Assembly (NCBI GenBank): GCA_947683425.1
Contig: CANTUQ010000004.1
Location: forward strand, 12,376,001-12,440,000
Source: Excoecaria cochinchinensis
Taxonomy: Eukaryota > Streptophyta > Magnoliopsida > Malpighiales > Euphorbiaceae
Direction: 5' to 3'
Length of the DNA: 64,000 nt
The position numbers and the translations under genes were made by a program. Positions 56,320 to 64,000 of this stretch are shown one piece after another. How positions within the stretch are numbered: position 1 is the stretch's first letter; the number at the start of each line of letters is the position of its first letter. The notes beneath the pieces are model-generated. The model was not told the origin of the DNA and ran no database searches. It was given only the letters and a program-made list of their open reading frames with translations.

Positions 56320-57006
56320 GTGAATAGCCACCAATTTAAGGCTTTATTGAAAAAATTTGGAGTTAGGCATAAGGTCACGACCCCTTATCATGCTAAAGAT
56401 AATGGTCAGGTTGAAGTGTCAAACCGGGAGTTAAAGGCCATTTTAGAAAAGACAGTCAATGCATCTAGAAAAGATTGGTACCTTAAGTTGGATGAGGCTC
56501 TATGGGCTTATAGGACAGCATTTAAGACACCGATAGGGATGTCCCCTTTTAGGTTGGTTTATGGGAAGTCCTGTCACCTCCCAGTGGAATTAGAGCATAA
56601 GGCTTATTGGGCTACAAAATTTTTGAATTTTGACCTTGAAAATATAGGAAAATGCAGGGCCTTGCAGCTGAATGAGTTAGAAGAGCACCGATTTTGGGCC
56701 TATGATCATGCCATAAAATACAAAGACAATACCAAGAAGTGGCATGATCGAAAGCTGGCAAGGAAGGAACTTGTACCTAGAATGAGAGTACTACTTTATG
56801 ATAGCAGGTTGCGGTTATTTCCCGAAAAGTTGAAATCGCGATGGAAGAGGCCCTATGAGGTTGTGGCAGTTGATAAGTTTAGAGTGGTGACATTGAAGCA
56901 CCCGAGGTTTGGGAATGAATTCAAGGTGAATGGACATCGTGTGAAGCCTTATTTTGAGTCTACATTTGATAGTGCTTCCGCGATTGTCACTCTTGCAGAT
57001 CCTTAA
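56320..57006 (+). pseudogene. Integrase C-terminal half fused in frame to gag
   Basis: Starts abruptly with HQFKALLKKFGVRHKV, then TPYHAKDNGQVEVSNRELK, which carries the third catalytic acid (E of GQVEVSN) of the DDE core. It continues LDEALWAYRTAFKTPIGMSP, RLVYGKSCHLPVELEHKAYW, LQLNELEEHRFWAYDHA, LLYDSRLRLFPEKLKSRW and GNEFKVNGHRVKPYF to the TAA at 57004-57006. The first two catalytic aspartates and everything from protease to integrase N-terminus are absent. The join with gag keeps phase (55849 and 56320 are 157 codons apart), so a deletion in multiples of three, or recombination between RNA templates, produced it. 228 codons remain without a stop. Confidence 0.9.
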
Positions 57007-57226
57007 CGGTATTTAAAAGTCCAGCTGCGGACTTGTTAAATGCAGGACTTCTTCTTAACTTTGTTTTTTTTTTTTTGTTTATTGATATTTTCTGTAGGTA
57101 GTTAGTTTTGTTTAGTTTTGTCAAACTTGTGTTTATTAGTGAAACTATGTTTTTGTTGGAGAGTTTTCAAAGTAATTGTAGGTAGAAGTTTAGAGAGGTT
57201 GATGAAATTTTTGCAAGTGTGCAGGT
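57007..57226 (+). other. Short noncoding stretch after integrase
   Basis: T-rich (poly-T at about 57063-57077), no frame. Confidence 0.5.
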
Positions 57227-57628
57227 GGTCATGGTGGCAAGGGATTTGGTTACCACCATGACCAAAGGAAGTTGCATTCTGGATTCTGTCTTGTGCACAT
57301 GTCATGGTAGCAAGGTATCTGGTTGTCACCGTGACCAGATGAGGAGAGCATTCTGAATTGGTAGAAATGGTATGTCACAGTGACAATGATTTTAGTTGTC
57401 ACCGTGACCATCGGGTAAGTTACATTCTGATTGTGATGAGTGCATATGTCACGGTGGCAATGAAATTCATTGTGACGGTGACATGTTGAACTTTTGATTC
57501 TGTTTTGAGAGAGTGGTATGTCACGGTGGTAACTGATTTCATTGCCACCGCGACCTCTTGGCGGTCCGATTCTGGAGTACAAATGTTAGGTATGCCACGG
57601 TGGCAACCATTTGGTTACCACCGTGACC
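57227..57628. repeat. Internal palindrome array of Athila-C, upstream of ORF1
   Basis: Six units of about 37 bp, spaced about 60-75 bp, with arms of type GTCACGGTGGCAA and its complement. The last (about 57592-57628) is CACGGTGGCAACC-ATTT-GGTTACCACCGTG. Same class and unit number as this element's LTR array. It ends about 15 bp before the TATA-like box at 57643. Confidence 0.92.
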
Positions 57629-58464
57629 CCTGCGCAAAAATCTTTTAAAAGCCCAGTTTTCTTTACATTTTTCTCACTCTCCCACACAGCACTCACTCTC
57701 TCTAATTGCACATCTCATTTTTCTCTGCTCTATTTGTGTTTCTCGTTTCCTTTCTCGGCTATAATCTTTGAGATTCTACAATAAGTAATTTTCTCTTTCT
57801 TTTACTTTAATTTTATTTTTGTTTTTCTCCTCCTCTCGTTCCCTGTTCTCGTTCGTTCCCCATTGTTATGCTACTCTCGCTTGATTTGTCAGAATATTTC
57901 AATTATTTTCTTTTATTGCTCTGAAATCTTGAGGTGAATCCTATCAATTCTTGCTTTCATTCTTAATTTTTAGTCTTATTTTTGAATGTGAATGATTGGG
58001 AAGTAGGAGTTTCGGGCGTAATTTTTGCAACTTTGGGTTGATGATTTTACTCAATTTTTTGTTTGGTTTTGAATTTTATCGATCTTTAACTACTTGTTCT
58101 GCAGTATATTGTTGCAATTGCCAATTCGGGAGGGTGTTCTTGCTTGTGGTTCCCATTTACGTGAGTTGAAATGGTGCTCACCACGTGTTTGATAAATTGT
58201 CTCCATGAAATGTTTTCCAGATTTTTGCATTTATTGACAATTTAGATTGCATAGATTCTTTTTCCCTTGTGTTTAGTTACTTTTAATTTTGGGATTGCAC
58301 ATTCTTGACTATTTTGAGCATTGATGATTCTCTGAACAATTAGTTAGGCACGTGAAAATGCATATGCTTGAGTAGAATGTATTGAATTTTGATTATGAAA
58401 GTTGAAGCCTTTGCCTGTTTGAACTTTTATTGTTATTGAAATTGGCTGTTTATTTTTCGTACAG
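57629..58464 (+). promoter_or_regulatory. Putative internal promoter, leader exon and intron of Athila-C ORF1
   Basis: TATA-like CTTTTAAAAGCCC at 57642-57654 is followed by a CT-rich leader (CTCACTCTCCCACACAGCAC, CTCTCTCTAATTG). A donor-like ATAA|GTAATT lies at 57785 and an acceptor TTTTTCGTACAG ends at 58464. Spliced, the leader's last A joins TGGCCC to give ATGGCCC. The intron would be 680 bp and has no frame. Matches Athila-B in order. The donor is weaker than that of Athila-B. Confidence 0.5.
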
Positions 58465-59369
58465 TGGCCCCTAAGCGAAAAAGTAGTGCCCTCGCATCGA
58501 GTTCTACAGGCCCGGCTTCGAGCCAAAAAATGGTGGATATTTCTAAAGTACCAGGCTGGGATCCAGGTCCCAAAAAGGAGGCTTATGCTCAATTCTCCAA
58601 ATGTTCATACATCCCGACAAGCTATCTGGATTATGCCTTGTTGGAAAAACTGGGGATAAAGAGTGAAGTCCAGAGGTTTATTTCCAACATTGGCTGGGAG
58701 AGGGTTTTCTCGCATACTGAGAAAGTTTATCCTCAATTGACTCGCGATTTTGTGTTGACCATCACCTGTCGACCAGGCCGAAACCTTATCAACGATCCAG
58801 GTTATGTTTCATTCATGTTGGACAACATAGAATATAATCTCACTTTTCATGAATTTTCAGAGTATCTGGGTTTTCCACACCTCACAGTGGACAGTTATGA
58901 TGATTACGATAAAGATGGTGCTTGGGCGATAATTCGAGACACTATGACTGCCACACAATATGTCTCGGGCAAAACTGAGTCGCATCATTTGAACAGCCAC
59001 ATTCTGCGCATCCTCCATAATTTTTTCTCACTATCTCTATTACGCCATGCGGATTTAGCGGGCCAAGTCAACTTACCTGAAGCCCTGTTTCTCGCATGCA
59101 TGGTTCAGGGTGTCCGAATTAATGGCGCCATGCATTTGTGGCACAAATTGGAGGATATGCAATGGCAACCGAAAAAGGTGAAAAAAATTGCATTTGGTGG
59201 ATTTGTCACTGCCATAGCTAAGCGTGTCCATCACCCCTTGAAGAAGTATAAATCCTTGCCTTCCATTGCTACAATTGATCAGAAGATACTCACAAATATA
59301 AAGGTCATAGTGAAGGATGTGACGACAGCTGACGGCTTTCGATTGTCCGCTCGTGATGAGTATCTGTAA
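58465..59369 (+). CDS. Athila ORF1 protein, the longest intact frame in the window
   Basis: About 300 residues without a stop. The genomic DNA has GTG, not ATG, at the natural start (58464-58466); splicing at 58464 would supply ATG and give M-APKRKSSALASSSTGPAS. Segments: a basic N-terminus, then YIPTSYLDYALLEKLGI, YPQLTRDFVLTITCRPGRNL, YNLTFHEFSEYLGFPHLTVD, YVSGKTESHHLNSHILRIL, NLPEALFLACMVQGVRINGA and VKKIAFGGFVTAIAKRVHH. This is the Athila ORF1 family, found after pol in these elements; its function is unknown and no signal peptide is visible. A frameshift near 59362-59372 separates it from its C-terminal tail. Confidence 0.85.
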
Positions 59370-59593
59370 GGCATCAGCAAGGTATGGGAGGCGTGCAACG
59401 CGAGAATGAGGAGGATCCTGAGGCACTAGCTCCTCCAGCCCCTGAGCACTAGCAGTTTTCCTCCGTACAGTATGACGCGATTATGGAGCGTATGGACACC
59501 ATCGCTACGTCTGTGGGCACCATCTCCGTGTCTCAGGCCAACATTCAGTCCCAGATGGACCAGATGCTCCTGGGATTTTTCGTCTTGTTTGCG
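59370..59593 (+). pseudogene. Athila-C ORF1 C-terminal tail, out of frame
   Basis: In the frame of 59375 the reading is QQGMGGVQRENEEDPEALAP, a TAG at about 59449, then QYDAIMERMDTIATSVGTIS and QANIQSQMDQMLLGF, a coiled-coil-like tail equivalent to that of Athila-A and Athila-B ORF1. It is one frameshift away from the main frame. Confidence 0.7.
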
Positions 59594-59700
59594 TAAAGCT
59601 CCCTGTTCAATGCTCTTGGGATTTTCTGCCTTGTCTGCACGGTTTGATGCCCACTTTCCACTGCCGCCACCATCATCGGAGCATTGAACAGGGAGCTTTA
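59594..59700. repeat. Perfect 22-bp inverted repeat with 63-nt loop
   Basis: TAAAGCTCCCTGTTCAATGC plus TC at 59594-59615 is the exact complement of 59679-59700. In addition TGCTCCTGGGATTTT (about 59566) is repeated as TGCTCTTGGGATTTT (59611), a direct repeat 45 bp apart. Confidence 0.97.
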
Positions 59701-60815
59701 CTACCTTTTGTTTTGTTTTTTTTTTCATTTTGTTTTGTAATATTGAGACTTGCTGTGGATAGCAAGTTCTTGTGTGTGGGGTAGGGGAGTAACTCTAACT
59801 TCTTATATGTAACTAACAGCTTATTATGTTTGTTTATTTTTGTTTTAGCTTTTGTGTACTTTATTGTTGTTGCCTGAATATCCCTATCTTAGCTTGGTTG
59901 GCTCTTAGTTATTTATGTTGTGAATGTTTTGAACTTTAATTTGAGAATGGTTTATCTTAAAAATTGATCATAACAAATGAGTAGTTGGAAGTTTTAGAAG
60001 CAAATTAATCTAAATTAGTCATATATCTTGTAATTTCCAACCTTTTCTGCGCTATAGGCTTGTTTGTGAAAACTTGAAAAATCCAGTGCGTAAAAGTTTT
60101 TGAGTGAAGGAATTTTAGAATAGTTAAAACCTTCCTCATCACCCTTCAAAACATCATAAAAACTCAAGCAAGTTTAGGACATGATCTAGGCAATTTCTTT
60201 CTTTGGTAACCATTTTAAATAGCTTTTGACCTACCTGTTTACTTCATTTCCATTGTTAGCCCCATTGAGCCAATTTGGTATGCTAAAAGCGTACTATAAA
60301 TTTTTATTGTTACACTCTTATTATACCATTTAGCCTAAATGCTTTTGCCTATCCTTTCTAAGAATTGGCCACTCTAGGATCGGATTGAAATAACATTGAG
60401 AGCTAAATAAGGGTATTTACTGCTAAAATAGTGAGGGTGTGCGAAGAATTGTGGAACTGTGGGGTATTGTTTAGTATTGTGTTAAAAGTTCCCTTTAATG
60501 GAGTCAAATTTATGGTAGCAAAATAGAGGTTTTGGGTATCTCATCATATAAAAAAAAAGAAAAAAAAAAAGAGAAAAGAAAAGAAAAAGAAGTTGATGAG
60601 TTGTTGATTATTGTTAATCTTGAAGTTAGTTGATTATAGAAAAATTCGAGTGTGGGGTATCCTTAATTAGAAGAAGACGTATTCATATTCATGGATATTT
60701 GGGTTTGAAAGATAAATTCATTAAGGAAGTTCATCACTTTGTTTTCTTGAGAATTAATGTATTTCATGTTTGGGGAAGTTTAGACGACCTTTGGCAATTA
60801 TGAGTAAAATTTGAT
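59701..60815 (+). other. Athila-C 3' noncoding region
   Basis: No frame. Similar to Athila-B 50940-51310 in its middle part. A-rich tract at 60546-60592. The GAGTGTGGGGTATCC (60648-60662) and ATGTTTGGGGAAGTT (60768-60782) phrases resemble the end of Athila 3' regions, but no LTR follows; Tekay sequence begins at about 60816. Confidence 0.65.
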
Positions 60816-62342
60816 GTGCTCTCTATTGCGATAGCAAAAGTTGATGTGCTCTCTACGTCGCGCTCGCGACAGAGCGCAATGCTGGCCTGTACCATCGCGA
60901 GCATGCGATCTGTCGTGATCTCGCAATGGCGAAGAATTTAGATTCCCTATCGCGATCGCGACATAGTCGCTAGCACGACAGAGTCCGGCTTTTCCCTCCT
61001 CCTCGCGATTGCGAAGCCCGTCGCGCGCGCACTGCGAAGAGACTATGGTCTCTGTCGCTAGCGCGACAATCTTGTTATACTGAATGAGTTTCCTATGGCG
61101 TGTGCATGTGGTTTTGAACTCCTGTTGCCTTTGCTGACCGTAAGCCCTATATCTGTTAACTTATGCATTATATGAACGTGAATCCATGATATGAATATGT
61201 CCTTATGTGTGCAAATATGTACATATGTAATTTGGAATGTTATTGAATGAATTGAATGGATTATGCATAGCCTGCAAGAGTCAGTCTAGTGGATAGTTAG
61301 GCATGCCTAATAGAGTCTTTTAGCTGCAGCCCTTCGTTTTGTTTGGACCCCGATCAGGTCCCCGCTTGGTTCCTCGCGAACCCCTTTGTGTTCGGATCTT
61401 GTTTAAGGCCTTTGAAAACTCCTCGCGATCGGAAAGCCCGTCGCGCGTGCACTGCGAAGAGACTATGGTCTCTGTCGCTAGCGCGACAATCTTGTTATAT
61501 TGAATGAGTTTCCTATGGCGTGTGCGTGTGGTTTTGAACTCCTGTTGCCTTTGGTGACCGTAAGCCCTATATCTGTTAACTTATGCATTATATGAACGTG
61601 AATCCATGATATGAATATGTCCTTATGTGTGCAAATATGTACATATGTAATTTGGAATGTTATTGAATGAATTGAATGGATTATGCATAGCCTGCAAGAG
61701 TCAGTCTAGTGGATAGTTAGGCATGCCTAATAGAGTCTTTTAGCTGCAGCCCTTCGTTTTGTTTGGACCCCGATCAGGTCCCCGCTTGGTTCCTCGCGAA
61801 CCCCTTTGTGTTCGGATCTTGTTTAAGGCCTTTGAAAATGTTTTGTGGAAATTAAAAGAATAAAATGGTTTCTCGATTCGTACCCGTAAGGTACTATTTG
61901 TGATCGGCTCTTACCCGTAAAGTACTGTTTGTTCACTCGTTATCCACTACTTTGAGTCAGCAGGCACTTTGTCTTTTGAATTTTTTTGTTAAGTATGAAA
62001 CTGTGTTACCCGAATATGTTTAATAATGAGATGCTATGAAGACAGTGGTACTTTATCAAAGGTATGACTATATATGTTTACAGGTTTACATGTTCATATG
62101 TTTATTCTCCTATTTAAATACGTATCTCTGATTATGCCATCTGTGTGTGTGTGCCTTGACGACCGTTGTGAATGGTTGTCCTTATGCTATACGTGTGTTT
62201 CCCCACTAAGCGTTTATCGCTTAGCACGGTGTGTTTACCCGTGCACATGCAAAAGGAGTTTGCTTGGGAGAGTCGCAGCCAACGAAGCCAACATAGGGGA
62301 TCTTTAGTGTAGGGCAAAATTTTGTATCTCGATGATCCTTTT
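60816..62342 (+). mobile_element. Tekay LTR fragment, 5' end missing
   Basis: Begins near the palindrome array (60850-61070), lacks the LTR start and leader, and is cut at 62342 by the next LTR. It contains a 420-bp tandem duplication, the multi-hairpin domain (second copy 61688-61965) and the paired-hairpin module (62157-62245). The left border is approximate. Confidence 0.75.
61000..61839. repeat. 420-bp tandem duplication inside Tekay LTR
   Basis: Unit 1 is 61000-61419 and unit 2 is 61420-61839, almost identical; differences include GATTGCGAAG/GATCGGAAAG, CGCGCGCACTG/CGCGTGCACTG and TTGCTGACC/TTGGTGACC. Each unit holds palindromes and the first half of the multi-hairpin domain; only unit 2 is followed by the closing arm TTATCCACTA. 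Confidence 0.95.
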
Positions 62343-64000
62343 TGTCACACCCCAAAGTGGCCCTAGAAGAATTACAGAGTTTTGTTCGAAAAAGGTAAGT
62401 TTATGTGCGGGAGTTCTGTCGCGAGCGCGAACAGTGTCGCGGGCGCAACAGAGCCCTCCAGCGGTTTCCGAACTTCAACTGGTTGGTGCGGGCGTGACCG
62501 TTCTGTCGCGCGCGCGATAGAACCCCCTCGCGAGATGTGTGCATAAGTGGGTTTTAAGAGACCTTGAGATGTGTATTGGACACTTGGCATCGTAGGAGAG
62601 TGACACTTGGCGTCGTAGGAAAGAAACAAGTGGCAAGAGATGAATTTAATATGAATTGAATGGAAAATAGTTAGTTTGGTTAAAAAGGAACAAGATGAAC
62701 TAAGTGGACTAAAGGGGATAAACATGGTTGACTAAAGGTAAAGTTGTAATTAATTTCAAGTGGTTAACATTAAAGGAAGCAGTAATTTTGGGATGAGGAT
62801 GAAGTTGGCTGCCTTTTTCTTCTTCTTATCACGTTGGATTTGCTTGGGACATTAGCTTTTCTTTTCTTTCTTTCTTCTTTGGATTCTCTACCATTTCCTT
62901 ACTTTGCTCTCTCTTTGTTCTTCTCCCTTAGATTGTTTTGAGTGATTCATTTGGGATAGTTTGAAGAAAGTAAAGTGAAGAGTTGAGTTTGATCTTCCAA
63001 GAGGGTAAGTCATGTGTTTTAGATGGTCCTAATCTTTGTTTTGCATATTCCTATTCTGAATTTGAAGTGAAAATAAAGTGTAACCCAAGTGTTTTGCTTG
63101 ATTTTGTCAAGCTGCGAAGAAGAAGGTGACAAAGGCAAAAAGAAAGTCGGATTTGAGTAAAAAGCGCGAGATCGAGGTTCTAAGAGGTAGGGATCGTGTG
63201 CGGTTTTCTTTTACTCATTTTGATTGCTTGTTGTGATATATGACATATGAATATGCATATGTTGTGGTTATATGAGTGTTAGATGAGTTGTACATGTTTT
63301 ATAGTTGTGAAGTGTGTTATGGGTAAAATTCTGTTTAGTTGTTCATAGACCTCTGTGTGTTGTTGTGACCATAGGTAGCGTTTCAAAGCGCCAATTGAGT
63401 TTATTCCAGTTTCATCTGAACCTTAAAATCCGTGGCTAAATATGCCTAAGAGGGTACTCGAGCTAGTTTTGTCTCTAAGTATCCCAAAAGTAACCCAAAT
63501 CGTAAGTGACCCTGTTCTGGTGGGTTCACTGGAACATTATATCTTGTTTAGTCTATATCTGGAGTTTTCGTTTTCCAAATTACTTGAAACTTGTCCCATT
63601 TTAAAGATAAGACGTAGGGAAACAATTGTTAAGAAGACATCTTTGGCTAAACATGAGGTTTACGGGTTCGTTTGTGCGATTCAAAGTTAGGGAGAAAACC
63701 AGTCTCGTAAGGCTCCTGTGGCGAGTCTCTGTCGCGATCGCGACACATGTCGCGACCTCGCGACAGAATAACTCATTTTAAGCTTTTTCTTCTTCTTTTT
63801 GAGCTCCTAGTTGCCATGGGTCAACCCCTTACCCTTCCCCTTAGCTTATTATGCATGTTTGGGGTTAGCAAATGACTATAAAGTCGTTATTAACGGGAAA
63901 TGCATTTGAGTATGATTAAAGTTAGTAATTTAACTAATAAAGTAACAATGTACAATTGTGTGAAGTATAGTAAATGACATGATAAATATGTATGAACTTA
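62343..64000 (+). mobile_element. Tekay LTR, start only (runs off the window)
   Basis: Starts TGTCACACCCCAAAGTGGCC, nearly the same as the solo LTR at 14560. A CGCGAG palindrome unit at 62417-62455 lies unusually close to the start, with a further one at 62501-62523. There is a CT-rich leader, GTAAGT at 63005-63010 and another palindrome pair at 63728-63768 (CTGTCGCGATCGCGACAC, TGTCGCGACCTCGCGACAG). Short frames (such as 63442-63690) have no recognised domain. Confidence 0.85.

Noticed and set aside
63442..63690. 82-codon frame near the right edge
   Set aside because: Lies in LTR sequence; the equivalent part of the LTR at 44475 (about 45522-45707) reads differently and shows no conserved protein.

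Overview
The window is plant repetitive DNA, most likely eudicot heterochromatin, and I find no host gene in it. Almost every base can be assigned to long terminal repeat (LTR) retrotransposons of plant-specific lineages: Ty3/gypsy Athila, Tat/Ogre and Tekay/Del chromovirus, plus one Ty1/copia element and one short inverted-repeat transposon (MITE). Evidence is TG..CA-bounded LTRs with matching 5-bp target-site duplications (TSDs), primer-binding sites (PBS), polypurine tracts, gag zinc knuckles, an integrase tail, a chromodomain and Athila ORF1 proteins. No reverse transcriptase or RNase H domain is visible; every element is truncated, pol-less or a solo LTR.

Layout. 1-2097: end of a Tekay-like element with gag joined directly to its LTR. 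2098-20909: a minus-strand copia element (5' LTR 19322-20909, PBS 19306-19320, gag ending at 2098). It is split by Athila-A (3038-14508, minus, TSD CATAG) and by a 4.0-kb Tekay solo LTR (14560-18560, TSD ATCAA). Athila-A itself carries a 3.7-kb Tekay solo LTR (9016-12688) just after the start of its gag. 20910-27787: Tat debris, namely a minus-strand leader, PBS and LTR, an ORF1-like pseudogene, an oppositely oriented Tat LTR and a gag fragment. 27788-31536: integrase tail, chromodomain and 3' LTR of a Tekay element, with a MITE in the LTR. 31537-51535: Athila-B (plus), whose ORF1 is split in three by two minus-strand Tekay LTRs. These in turn hold a pol-less Tekay derivative with two LTRs (34473-42174) and a 4.1-kb solo LTR (44475-48547, TSD TTAAC). 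51536-60815: Athila-C (plus) with LTR, PBS, gag split by an Athila-A-type solo LTR (54260-55785, TSD GCAGC), an in-frame jump from gag to the integrase tail, and ORF1. 60816-64000: two Tekay LTR pieces.

The unusual signal is structural. (1) Arrays of long imperfect palindromes sit upstream of the LTR TATA box in Athila elements and again between gag/pol and ORF1. Within an element the two arrays share a sequence class; between elements the class differs, and the same classes recur in Tekay LTRs. (2) In Athila-B and Athila-C the internal array is followed by a TATA-like box, a CT-rich leader, a splice donor and an acceptor. Splicing would place a terminal A before TGG and so create the ORF1 start codon, which the genomic DNA lacks. 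(3) Tekay LTRs share a conserved splice donor, a chain of 5-bp-stem mini-hairpins closed by a 9-bp outer stem, and a second paired-hairpin module, with compensatory changes between copies. Boundaries marked approximate were placed by eye.
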